A DNA stretch of 64,000 bases from positions 87,263-151,262 of the forward strand of contig CAUHNW010000007.1 in NCBI GenBank assembly GCA_959607825.1. Reading direction: 5' to 3'. This stretch comes from HGM13006 sp900757695. GTDB taxonomy: Bacteria > Bacillota > Clostridia > Oscillospirales > Oscillospiraceae. The position numbers and the translations under genes are program-made. Positions 43,575 to 51,606 of this stretch are shown one piece after another (position 1 is the stretch's first letter; the number at the start of each line of letters is the position of its first letter). Below the pieces are notes generated by a model. It was not told where the DNA came from. It saw only the letters and a program-made list of their open reading frames with translations, and ran no database searches.

Positions 43575-44837
43575 TTAGTTGCCCTTGATGGTGATGATGT
43601 CGTTGATGACATAGCCGAAGGCAGGCGCAGACTGGGTTGCGTTCTCATCAAAGCCGTCGGTCAGATCAATGGTCTCGTTGGTGTAGGGGTTGGTAGCGGT
43701 GTAGGGGCCCTTGAATACGTCGGTGGCCTTCAGGGAGTGATCCTTGAAGGAAGCCTCTACCTCGTCAATCTTCTCCTGGGTGCCTTCTGCGGCAATGGCG
43801 GTGTTCAGGGGGGTCATGGCAACCCAGCCCTCGTCAAAGCCGGCATGCTGGTCAACGGGGAGCTCGGTGCCGTCCATAACAGCCTGCACAGCGGCAACCT
43901 CGTAAGGAGCATAATCCTGACGAGAGGAGATGAGGCAGGTATTGGGGGCGACATCGGTCATGTCCTGATTGTAGGAAACACAGTAGACCTCGGTGCCCTT
44001 GGCGTGTGCATCTTCGCAGGCCTTTGCGGGGCCCTCGGTGTCGGAGTGCTGGGAAATGATGACGCAGCCGTCCTCGATCAGAGCGGTGGCCATGGTCTTC
44101 TCGGTGTCGAAGTCACCCCAGGTGCCAGCGTACTGGACTTCCATGGTTGCATCGGGGACAATGGAGCGAACGCCCATCAGGAAGGCGGTATAGCCGGAGA
44201 TAACCTCGGCATAGTCAAATGCAGCAACATAGCCGATCTTTGCCTGATCTGCGGTGATGGTGCCGTTGTCAATCATTTCCTGCAGCTTCATACCGGCAAC
44301 GATGCCGGCAACATAGCGGCCCTGATAGATCTCGCCCATGTAGTTGTGATAGTTGGAAACTACGGGCTCCTCAGCAGCATCGGCGCAGGTAGCCTGGCAG
44401 AACTGAATGTCGGGATACTCGGCAGCAAGTTCTTTTACGGTAGCACCGTAGCCGAAAGAGGTGGTGAAGATGATGCCGCAGCCGGTATCGCAAAGCTCAC
44501 GAACGGGATCCTCTACAGCGTCCTCGGCAACATTGTACTTGGCGATGCACTCGACCTTATCGCCGTAGGTGTCAGCAATTGCGTTTTCTGCGGCAATAAA
44601 GTTGGCGGTGTAAGCCTCGGTTTCATCGCCGATGTACACAAAGCCCACCTTCAGAACATCGCCGGAAGTGGTGGCAGCGGCATCGGTGGAGCCGGCAGCC
44701 TCAGCCGGAGCCTCGGTGGCCTCAGTCTGCGTGCTGGCAGCGGTGTCGGTGGTGGAGCCGCCAACGGACTGACCGCAGGCGCACAGACCCAGCACCATGG
44801 CCATGGCCAGCATCAGTGCAAAGATTCTCTTCTGCAT
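43575..44837 (-). CDS. bmpA: BMP-family nucleoside-binding lipoprotein
   Basis: The 420-residue protein has a lipoprotein signal (VLGLCAC) and a Ser/Thr/Ala/Glu-rich linker. The BMP/PnrA fold follows: VLKVGFVYIGDETEAYTANF, the GYGATVKELAAEYPDIQF strand-helix, and IISQHSDTEGPAKACEDAHA. BMP proteins bind purine or other nucleosides outside the cell and deliver them to the permeases encoded downstream. GGAGGAA precedes the ATG. Confidence 0.93.
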   Translation of the reverse strand: MQKRIFALMLAMAMVLGLCACGQSVGGSTTDTAASTQTEATEAPAEAAGSTDAAATTSGDVLKVGFVYIGDETEAYTANFIAAENAIADTYGDKVECIAKYNVAEDAVEDPVRELCDTGCGIIFTTSFGYGATVKELAAEYPDIQFCQATCADAAEEPVVSNYHNYMGEIYQGRYVAGIVAGMKLQEMIDNGTITADQAKIGYVAAFDYAEVISGYTAFLMGVRSIVPDATMEVQYAGTWGDFDTEKTMATALIEDGCVIISQHSDTEGPAKACEDAHAKGTEVYCVSYNQDMTDVAPNTCLISSRQDYAPYEVAAVQAVMDGTELPVDQHAGFDEGWVAMTPLNTAIAAEGTQEKIDEVEASFKDHSLKATDVFKGPYTATNPYTNETIDLTDGFDENATQSAPAFGYVINDIITIKGN

Positions 44838-44948
44838 GTTTTATTCCTCCAAACATGATGATAGATAGCCGGTTGCCCGGCAAAACAAACAATAGCTACT
44901 TACCCCACAGAATCAGTTTCTTCCGATGGATTAGCAGCTAACGATGCT

Positions 44949-44977
44949 ATTTTACAGGAAATTCGACATAGGGGCAA
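44949..44977 (-). promoter_or_regulatory. Promoter of the nucleoside importer operon
   Basis: TTGCCC (44977-44972), 17-nt spacer, TAAAAT (44954-44949). It lies in a 306-bp gap (44838-45143) that holds no gene and no recognised riboswitch. Confidence 0.65.
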
Positions 44978-45082
44978 TAGCGGCTATGAAAAAAAACAGA
45001 TTAATTTTACAGAAAAATTTGTGATTTTTCACACATTACCAAGATGCGGAAGAATCGGAACTGGGCAAAGAGCAAAAGAACA

Positions 45083-45111
45083 TTGAAATTTCAAACTGAT
45101 TTTAGTATGAT
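45083..45111 (+). promoter_or_regulatory. Promoter of the AraC-type regulator gene
   Basis: TTGAAA (45083-45088), 17-nt spacer, TATGAT (45106-45111), divergent from the importer promoter. Confidence 0.65.
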
Positions 45112-45143
45112 AACATAAAAAGAGCGGGTACGGGGGCGAGACA

Positions 45144-46430
45144 ATGACAGATCAGCAGCGGGAACTCGAGCTGCTCCGGCAGGAAAATGCGCAATTGAAA
45201 CAAGCACTGGAGCAGGAAAAGGTGCGGTCCATGAATTTTGCCAGAGAGGCATTTTTGGTGGACTTGCTGGGAAAACACCAGCTGACCGGCAAGGAATACC
45301 GGCAGAGCCTGCGGGAACTGGAGCTTAATTTTCCAACGCCGTGGTTTGCGGTCATATTGATCCAGGTAGAACCGGATATCCCGGCGCTGCTGGGGCCAAA
45401 GGCGGCGATCAGTCAGGAGAGCCTTCGCTATGTACGCTTTCTGGTGCGAAACGTGCTGGAGGAGCTGATCGGAGAGAAGCACATCTGCCATGTGGTAACG
45501 GTGCAGGGGCAATTAACTGCGCTGGTGAATCTCTCGGAGGGAACGGAGGCGGCCATGGACACGGTGGAACAGGCTGCCCAGCGTGCGGCATCCCTGTTTG
45601 AAAGCCATTATGACTCCGCAGTGCTGTTTTCCATCAGCCGGTGCCATCAGGGCTATCAGCAGATACACGAGGCTTATCAGGAGGCAGAAAGCCTGATGCA
45701 ATACCGGATCATGGCAGAGGATGACGCCAGCGTGATTCGCTACGATCAGAAGACGGAAGTACATATGGAAAAACGCCGGGTCGAGCACTTTGAGTTTGAA
45801 CATGAGCTGGACAATTACATCCGGCAGGGAGACTATGAGGCAGCACGGGAGCTGGTGCATCGGATGCTGGGGGCGGAGTTTGGTCACGCCAAGCCGACGG
45901 TGCAGGTGTTCATGATCCGGGCCTATGGCCTCATCAATGATATTCTCCATGTATTTGACAGCTTGGAGGAGTATTTTTCCCCGGAATTTCTGGTGGAGCT
46001 TCAGGCAGGGCCAAGGATCGTCCATGCCACCTCTCTGGCGGAGATATCCCGGGAGCTGGACAGCATCTTTGACGAGATCATCCGGCGTCAGCAGTCTCAG
46101 GAGCAGGAGCCCGGGTGGGTGCAGCGGGCGGTAGAGTATATGGATCATCACTACTCGGATCAGAATCTCAACGTGGCAGGCGTGGCGGATGCAGTGGGCA
46201 TCAATCCGGTGTATCTCAGCCGGATGCTGAAAAAGTACCGCAATATCCGTCCACTGGAATATATTCATCAAAAACGCATTGAACGGGCCAAGCAGCTGCT
46301 GGGGCAGGGCGTCACGGTGAAGGATACGCTGCCGCAGGTCGGCTACAGCAGTGCCTTGACCATGAACCGTGCCTTTCGGAAGTTTGAGGATGCCACACCC
46401 GGGGCGTTTTATCGGGAAAAGCAATCATGA
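45144..46430 (+). CDS. AraC-family regulator resembling a YesN response regulator without its receiver domain
   Basis: The 428-residue protein starts with a coiled coil (about 1-35: QQRELELLRQENAQLKQALE), followed by a central alpha/beta domain like the middle part of YesN-type regulators. A C-terminal AraC double helix-turn-helix follows (about 325-428: LNVAGVADAVGINPVYLSRM ... VKDTLPQVGYSSALTMNRAF). No phospho-accepting receiver domain is present, so it may sense a ligand or partner instead. It is divergent from the nucleoside importer. YesN-like proteins also commonly control LplA-type solute-binding genes, of which three lie downstream in the window. Confidence 0.85.
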   Translation: MTDQQRELELLRQENAQLKQALEQEKVRSMNFAREAFLVDLLGKHQLTGKEYRQSLRELELNFPTPWFAVILIQVEPDIPALLGPKAAISQESLRYVRFLVRNVLEELIGEKHICHVVTVQGQLTALVNLSEGTEAAMDTVEQAAQRAASLFESHYDSAVLFSISRCHQGYQQIHEAYQEAESLMQYRIMAEDDASVIRYDQKTEVHMEKRRVEHFEFEHELDNYIRQGDYEAARELVHRMLGAEFGHAKPTVQVFMIRAYGLINDILHVFDSLEEYFSPEFLVELQAGPRIVHATSLAEISRELDSIFDEIIRRQQSQEQEPGWVQRAVEYMDHHYSDQNLNVAGVADAVGINPVYLSRMLKKYRNIRPLEYIHQKRIERAKQLLGQGVTVKDTLPQVGYSSALTMNRAFRKFEDATPGAFYREKQS

Positions 46431-46494
46431 CATGCGTGCGGGATTTGGCGGATGAATCCCGCACGCTCGTTGGCGTCCAAGGAAACAGGGCAGA

Positions 46495-46523
46495 TTGCTT
46501 TTTTTGACTGGATTCTTTATAAT
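46495..46523 (+). promoter_or_regulatory. Promoter of the third MATE gene
   Basis: TTGCTT (46495-46500), 17-nt spacer, TATAAT (46518-46523). The T-rich spacer resembles the promoter at 8446. Confidence 0.75.
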
Positions 46524-46562
46524 ATCTTGGAATGTAATTTTAATGTAAAGAGGCGATCCCCT

Positions 46563-47933
46563 GTGGCAGCGGCACCCAATACGGATTTCAGTCAGGGCAG
46601 TGTGTGGAAAAATATTGTCAGAATGTCGATTCCGATTACATTAGCTCAGCTGATCAATATTCTATATAATATTGTAGACCGCATGTATATCGGACACATT
46701 CCCGGTGCTGGTGCACTGGCACTGACAGGACTTGGATTGTGTCTTCCGGTTATTTCGATCGTGATGGCCTTTGCCCGGCTTTCCGGCATGGGAGGCGGGC
46801 CGCTGTGCTCCATTGAGCGGGGCAAGGGAGATTATGATGAGGCGGAACGGCTCATGGGAAATTCCTTTACCTTGCTGATGATTTTCGCAGTAGTGCTGAC
46901 GCTGGTGGGGGAGATGTTCCTGCGGCCAATTCTGATGGCGTTCGGGGCCAGCGGAGATACCATCGGCTATGCCATGGACTATGGGCAGATCTATCTGGCT
47001 GGCAATGTATTTGTGCTGATTTCTCTGGGGATGAACAATTTTATCAATGCCCAGGGATTTGCCAGAACGGGAATGGTGACCACACTGGTGGGCGCTGTGC
47101 TGAATATTCTGCTGGATCCGCTGTTTATCTTCGTGCTGGGCTGGGGCGTCAAGGGTGCAGCTGCGGCAACGGTGATCTCTCAGGCGGTGTCTGCCCTGTG
47201 GGTGATGCAGTTTCTCACCGGGAAGCGGGCCCAGCTGCGGCTGCGCCGGAAGAACCTTCGGCTGGAACGGGCTCGCACCGGGCGGATCCTGGGCCTTGGC
47301 TTTTCCGGCTTTGTGATGGCGTTTACGAATTCCGCCGTGCAGGTGGTATGCAATTCCGTGCTGAGTATTTACGGCGGAGATCTCTATGTAGGTGTGATGA
47401 CGGTGATCAGCTCCATTCGAGAGGTGGCATCCATGCCGGTACAGGGGATCACCGGGGCTGCAGAGCCGGTGCTGGGCTTTAACTATGGCGCAAAGGAGCT
47501 GGGCAGAGTTCGGCAGGGAATCCGGTTTATCTCCGGCTGTGCGCTGGTGTATGCCTTCTTTGTGTGGGGGATGATCAAACTGATCCCCGGGCCCATGATC
47601 CGAATCTTTAACAATGAGGAAGCGCTGGTGAAGGTGGCGGTTCCTGCACTGGGACTGTATTTTTCTACATTCTTTATGATGGCGCTGCAATTTGCGGGGC
47701 AAAGCACCTTTGTCTCACTGGGGAAGAGCCGTCAGGCGGTATTTTTCTCAATTTTCCGAAAGGTGATCATTGTGGTTCCGCTGACGATCCTGCTGCCGAA
47801 GCTCCCCTATTTCGGTGTAGACGGTGTGTTCTGGGCGGAGGCGATCTCCAATGTGATCGGAGGAATCGCCTGCTATGGCACCATGTATTGGACCGTGTAC
47901 CGCCCACTGGGACGGCAGCAGAAACAGACGTAA
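46563..47933 (+). CDS. MATE family efflux protein (third copy)
   Basis: GTG 46563 with AAAGAGG 9 nt upstream is the likely start. The longer frame begins before the promoter. This gives 456 residues and 12 transmembrane helices, with IVRMSIPITLAQLINILYNI then DRMYIGHIPGAGALA at the start. The DRMYIGH motif and second-half block VMTVISSIREVASMPVQG are typical of the NorM/VmrA-like and DinF-related MATE branch. It is followed after 16 nt by a lipid-kinase-like gene. Confidence 0.92.
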   Translation: MAAAPNTDFSQGSVWKNIVRMSIPITLAQLINILYNIVDRMYIGHIPGAGALALTGLGLCLPVISIVMAFARLSGMGGGPLCSIERGKGDYDEAERLMGNSFTLLMIFAVVLTLVGEMFLRPILMAFGASGDTIGYAMDYGQIYLAGNVFVLISLGMNNFINAQGFARTGMVTTLVGAVLNILLDPLFIFVLGWGVKGAAAATVISQAVSALWVMQFLTGKRAQLRLRRKNLRLERARTGRILGLGFSGFVMAFTNSAVQVVCNSVLSIYGGDLYVGVMTVISSIREVASMPVQGITGAAEPVLGFNYGAKELGRVRQGIRFISGCALVYAFFVWGMIKLIPGPMIRIFNNEEALVKVAVPALGLYFSTFFMMALQFAGQSTFVSLGKSRQAVFFSIFRKVIIVVPLTILLPKLPYFGVDGVFWAEAISNVIGGIACYGTMYWTVYRPLGRQQKQT

Positions 47934-47949
47934 GAAAGGAGCGGGCACC

Positions 47950-48858
47950 ATGGAACATATCTTTCTGGTGAATCCTGCGGCGGGAAAGGAAGACCCGACT
48001 CCCGTGGCACAGCGGGCTGCGGCACAGCTTGAAAAAGCGTTGGGGGAGCCCTGCACAATACAGATATCCCGGGCGCCCGGAGAACTGACGGAATTGGCCC
48101 GGAAGGCAGGGGCATCGGGGAATGAAGTGCGGCTGTATGCCTGCGGCGGCGATGGCACCTTTCATGAGGTGGTGGCAGGAGCCATGGAATTCCCCAATGT
48201 GGCGGTGACATGCCTGCCCCTTGGTTCGGGGAACGATTTTATCAAGCAGTTTCCGCATCCTGAGGCATTTTTTCGGATGGAAGAGTTTGAAAATACGGTA
48301 GAAAAACGGCTGGATCTTATGGATGTCAGTGGCTGCGTGGCAGTAAACGTCTGCTCCGTTGGATTTGACGCACGGATCGGCACCCAGATCGACCGGTATC
48401 GGCGGCTTCCGCTGCTGTCCGGGCCACGGGCCTATTGGGCCAGTGTTGTGGTAAACCTGATCCGGGGCGTGGTGAAGCCGTGCCGTGTGGAGCTGCATGA
48501 GGGACCGGTGGTGGATGAAGACATGACGTTGGCCTGCGTGTGCAATGGGAGCTGGTACGGCGGATCCTTCCATCCGGTGCCGGAAGCGGACAGCAGCGAC
48601 GGGCTGCTGGATGTACTGCTGGTGAAGAAGGTGTCGAGATTGACGGTGGCCCGGGTCATTGCGGCCTATCAGAAGGGGCACTATGCCGATTATCCGAACC
48701 TGATTGCCCACTATCAGACCAAACGCCTGAGGATCGTAACGCCGGAGAAGGAGCCGGTGAATCTGGATGGAGAACTGATCCACAGCCGGGATATCACCAT
48801 TCAATTGCTGCCCGGAAAGCTTCGGCTTTTCGGCCCGGCTGCTGCATGGGAAAACTAA
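47950..48858 (+). CDS. Diacylglycerol kinase-like lipid kinase (YegS/BmrU family)
   Basis: ATG 47950 follows AAAGGAGC, giving 302 residues. The N-terminal catalytic domain has VNPAAGK and the ATP loop CGGDGTFHEVV. GSGNDF and a C-terminal beta-sandwich with DGLLDV and NLDGE complete the DAGK_cat/YegS layout. Such enzymes phosphorylate diacylglycerol or related lipids. The pairing with a multidrug exporter is reminiscent of bmrU beside the bmr exporter of Bacillus. Confidence 0.9.
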   Translation: MEHIFLVNPAAGKEDPTPVAQRAAAQLEKALGEPCTIQISRAPGELTELARKAGASGNEVRLYACGGDGTFHEVVAGAMEFPNVAVTCLPLGSGNDFIKQFPHPEAFFRMEEFENTVEKRLDLMDVSGCVAVNVCSVGFDARIGTQIDRYRRLPLLSGPRAYWASVVVNLIRGVVKPCRVELHEGPVVDEDMTLACVCNGSWYGGSFHPVPEADSSDGLLDVLLVKKVSRLTVARVIAAYQKGHYADYPNLIAHYQTKRLRIVTPEKEPVNLDGELIHSRDITIQLLPGKLRLFGPAAAWEN

Positions 48859-48863
48859 CCAAT

Positions 48864-48905
48864 GCACCGCAAAGCCTGACGGAAATGCTTTGCGGTGCTT
48901 TTTTC
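48864..48905 (+). terminator. Terminator of the MATE-lipid kinase unit
   Basis: Perfect 12-bp stem GCACCGCAAAGC/GCTTTGCGGTGC followed by seven T. Confidence 0.93.
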
Positions 48906-48912
48906 GCACTTA

Positions 48913-48934
48913 TATAGGACATCTATAGGACATC
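48913..48934. repeat. Perfect tandem repeat of 11 bp
   Basis: TATAGGACATC occurs twice in immediate succession, just after the terminator. Confidence 0.7.
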
Positions 48935-48965
48935 GAAATGCGTCCGAAGTCATTATGACAGACTG

Positions 48966-48997
48966 AGCCCCGAATCAGCCTGTCCTGATTCGGGGCT
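48966..48997. terminator. Long hairpin downstream of the first solute-binding gene
   Basis: 13-bp stem AGCCCCGAATCAG/CTGATTCGGGGCT without a good T run on either side. It probably ends transcripts from the minus-strand gene at 49031 or protects their 3' ends. Confidence 0.55.
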
Positions 48998-49030
48998 ATA
49001 GAGGAGGATCCAAAATGGATCAATGAAAGA

Positions 49031-50845
49031 TCAGCCGGGAGGAGGCGCACCATCCGGAGGAGGTCCGGGATTGCCCATGGGGGCAGCTACTTCGCCATTG
49101 AGATAGCGCTCATAGGCGGCCTGATAGCAGGCGGTGACCTCGTCAATGCCCATGCCCTCAATGTGATCGACAAATGCATCGAACTCAGTAAGATCACGGT
49201 TGCCAATGATGAATTCCAGCACGGACTGCTCAATGTAGGTCTTAATGTCTCCGTAGAACTGGTTGACCTCGGAGGATTCCTCGGTGTTCAGCGCAGTGCT
49301 GCCGATGCCACGGCCTACGGACAGATTGCTCTGCCAGATAGAGCTTGCATCCTTCTGAGCCTGAGTGTAGCCGGACTGCTCACGGGTCTCGTCCCGGTAG
49401 AAGGGGCCGCGATCCAGACAATACATAAACAGCGCCACGGTGGTAGACATATCCGGGTTGTTCAGAACGAGATCGGTGAATACGGGAACGTGGTTCTCGT
49501 CATATTCAAAGCTTTCGCCCTCAAGACCATAGTTGCACAGCAGGGCGCCCTCGTCGGTGTACATATAGTTGCACCACTGCATCAGCAGTTCGGGGCATTC
49601 ACACTGGGTGGAAATGGACCATGGGGTAGAGGCTGCATAGGCACGCTCTTCCTTGAACGGAATGGTATCGCCGGACTTCTGAACGAAGTCGGGAATGGCC
49701 ACCAGCTCAAAGCCCTCGGTGGTGGAGGCGTCTTCCAGCGTGGCGATGTAGGTGACCTCACCATAGAATACGCCGGTGCGGTCTGCCAGAATGACATCAG
49801 TGGGCGGATTCTGGAAGTCTGTGAAGGACATGAAGTCCTGCCAGATGAGCCCTTCTTCATACCAGTCGTGTACCATGGTCAGGTATTCCTTAAACTCGGG
49901 CTGAATGGGGCCGTACATAACGGTGTCGTCCACCTGATAGTAGGGCTCAGACATGGCGGCATCGGCAACCAGACCGTTGATGCCATAGCCCTGCACCAGA
50001 CCGTTGTTGATGCCGGTGGCGGCATAGTTCAGAACCAGCGCAGCGTCAGCGCCCTTTTTCTCCTTGAATGCCTTCAGCACATCGTGGAGCTCGTCATAGG
50101 TTTCGGGAACATCCAGACCAAGCTCATCCAGCCAATCCTTCCGAATTATGGGGCCAAAGGTCTGGGTGGTTTCGGTCTGCATGCTCAGCTGGGGCATACC
50201 GGCCAGCCAGCCGCTCTCGGTGAGCGCCTCGGGCACAGCGTCGGGATAGGCTTCCATGAGCTTGCAGATCTGGGGCGTCAGCTCTTCGGTGAGATAGGGC
50301 AGATGATCGATGAGGATCTCATCGGCAACGGCTGCCTCACCGCCGTTGGTGTACAGGGTAGTGGCGTTGGAAATGATGTCGGAAAGATCATTGGAAGCCA
50401 CCATCAGGTTAAACTTTTCGGATTCCGTATCCGGATTCACCACCGTAAAGTCCAGACTGACGCCAGTACGGGTGGCAAGCTCATTCCAGAGGGCACAGTC
50501 GTTGCCAATGTCCTCTGTGATTTTCAGAACGTTGGGGTTGACACCCATCCACATGGTAACCGTAACAGGATCATCGGTCAAAGGAAGGTCCACATTCCCC
50601 AGCGGGTTAGCAGGCCATGCGGTCTGAACCGTCTCTTCCGCAGCGGATGCTTCCGATGTGGATGCCGCTGCCGGTGGATTCTCTGCCGGTGCTTCGGTGG
50701 CTGCATCGGCAGGGGGCGCTTCCGCAGACTGGGAAGGCTCCGGGGCGGATGCAGATGCCAAGGTGCTGGGCTGACTGCCACAGGCGGCAAACAGACCGAT
50801 CAGCATGCACGAGGCCAGAAGCGTGGCAAGCAACTTCTTTTTCAT
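49031..50845 (-). CDS. Extracellular solute-binding lipoprotein 1 (LplA/YtcQ-like)
   Basis: The 604-residue protein has a lipoprotein signal (LIGLFAACG) and a long Ser/Ala/Pro/Glu linker. A large family-1 solute-binding fold follows, with ATRTGVSLDFTVVNPDTESE, DIISNATTLYTNGG and PIIRKDWLDELGLDVPETYD. The length (above 500) and the IRxDWLD block match the LplA/YtcQ branch, whose characterised members bind oligosaccharides. It ends in a Pro/Gly tail (GNPGPPPDGAPPPG). No permease or ATPase gene is near. It shares fold and layout with the genes at 55424 and 61425. Confidence 0.88.
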   Translation of the reverse strand: MKKKLLATLLASCMLIGLFAACGSQPSTLASASAPEPSQSAEAPPADAATEAPAENPPAAASTSEASAAEETVQTAWPANPLGNVDLPLTDDPVTVTMWMGVNPNVLKITEDIGNDCALWNELATRTGVSLDFTVVNPDTESEKFNLMVASNDLSDIISNATTLYTNGGEAAVADEILIDHLPYLTEELTPQICKLMEAYPDAVPEALTESGWLAGMPQLSMQTETTQTFGPIIRKDWLDELGLDVPETYDELHDVLKAFKEKKGADAALVLNYAATGINNGLVQGYGINGLVADAAMSEPYYQVDDTVMYGPIQPEFKEYLTMVHDWYEEGLIWQDFMSFTDFQNPPTDVILADRTGVFYGEVTYIATLEDASTTEGFELVAIPDFVQKSGDTIPFKEERAYAASTPWSISTQCECPELLMQWCNYMYTDEGALLCNYGLEGESFEYDENHVPVFTDLVLNNPDMSTTVALFMYCLDRGPFYRDETREQSGYTQAQKDASSIWQSNLSVGRGIGSTALNTEESSEVNQFYGDIKTYIEQSVLEFIIGNRDLTEFDAFVDHIEGMGIDEVTACYQAAYERYLNGEVAAPMGNPGPPPDGAPPPG

Positions 50846-50899
50846 TCGCAGCTCTCCTTTTCTTCAAGCTAAAAGGGGTAACAGGCCCTTTCATTTCTA

Positions 50900-50928
50900 A
50901 GTATATGATTTCCAAAAAGCGGCGGCAA
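50900..50928 (-). promoter_or_regulatory. Promoter of solute-binding lipoprotein 1
   Basis: TTGCCG (50928-50923), 17-nt spacer, TATACT (50905-50900). Confidence 0.6.
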
Positions 50929-50942
50929 GACGCAAAAAAATA

Positions 50943-50986
50943 TTGGAGTATCAAAAATGAAATAGAGTTAAATTTTGATACTCCAA
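50943..50986. promoter_or_regulatory. 14-bp perfect inverted repeat upstream of solute-binding gene 1
   Basis: TTGGAGTATCAAAA (50943-50956) and TTTTGATACTCCAA (50973-50986) are separated by 16 nt. The repeat begins about 15 bp upstream of the -35 box, an activator-like position. It contains TTTGATACTC, which recurs at 57313 (one base different) and 60766. Confidence 0.6.
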
Positions 50987-50997
50987 GTATGAAAATG

Positions 50998-51033
50998 AAG
51001 CAGCTGCATGGGGCCATTACCATGCAGCTGCTT
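50998..51033 (-). terminator. Terminator of the small gene at 51067
   Basis: 14-bp perfect stem AAGCAGCTGCATGG/CCATGCAGCTGCTT followed on the minus strand by CATTTTC. Confidence 0.75.
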
Positions 51034-51066
51034 TGAATATACATTATAAATCATATAAATAATGGC

Positions 51067-51294
51067 TCATCGCTGATCGGAGAAGGGAATCCCTTTTTCG
51101 CCGGCCAGAGATTGGAGCCTGCGGCAGAGGAGCTGCCAGCTGTTCCCGGCCCCCTCCACGGCGCTCCGTTTCAAATAGATATTGCCGCCACGGGTTTTCA
51201 GACAAAGCGCTTCAACGGTGGTCAGCTTGCGGCCACGAAAGCCGGTATGTTCAGACACGGTGGTCAGTGCAATTTCCTCGATGGATGCAGACAT
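51067..51294 (-). CDS. Small hypothetical protein
   Basis: The 75-residue frame has a good ribosome binding site (AGGAGG, 9 nt before the ATG) and its own terminator, which support a real gene. It reads MSASIEEIALTTVSEHTGFR and KLTTVEALCLKTRGGNIYLK, with a basic C-terminal half and no membrane segment. I do not recognise a family. No strong promoter was found; the AT-rich stretch at 51325-51355 is the likely location. The rest of 51295-51547 holds no gene that I can support. Confidence 0.55.
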   Translation of the reverse strand: MSASIEEIALTTVSEHTGFRGRKLTTVEALCLKTRGGNIYLKRSAVEGAGNSWQLLCRRLQSLAGEKGIPFSDQR

Positions 51295-51547
51295 AACGGT
51301 GATCCCTCCTGCGTAAAATGTAGATCATATAATGCTATAATGACTATATGCTATTTTGATGGAAAATACAAGGGAAAGCGTGAGAAAACCATCCGGGAAT
51401 CTATATGGGAATGACGGAATTTTATGCAGCGAAACCTGCGGCGCATTGAGAAACCCGGCATTTTGCCTGCATTCTGCAATTTTAATCGGTCTTTTTGGGG
51501 CAGAATTGGATGGTTCGCCGGTTTTCAGAAAAATCCTGCGGAAACTA

Positions 51548-51576
51548 TTGCAATCCAACAAAGATGCTGGTAAAAT
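51548..51576 (+). promoter_or_regulatory. Promoter of the membrane pyrophosphatase gene
   Basis: TTGCAA (51548-51553), 17-nt spacer, TAAAAT (51571-51576). Confidence 0.7.
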
Positions 51577-51606
51577 AGGTGGGCAATATTAAAAGTAAGG
51601 AGTTGT

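Noticed and set aside
44838..45143. Purine riboswitch upstream of the nucleoside importer
   Set aside because: No conserved purine-aptamer loops (TATA...CTACC type) could be found in the gap.
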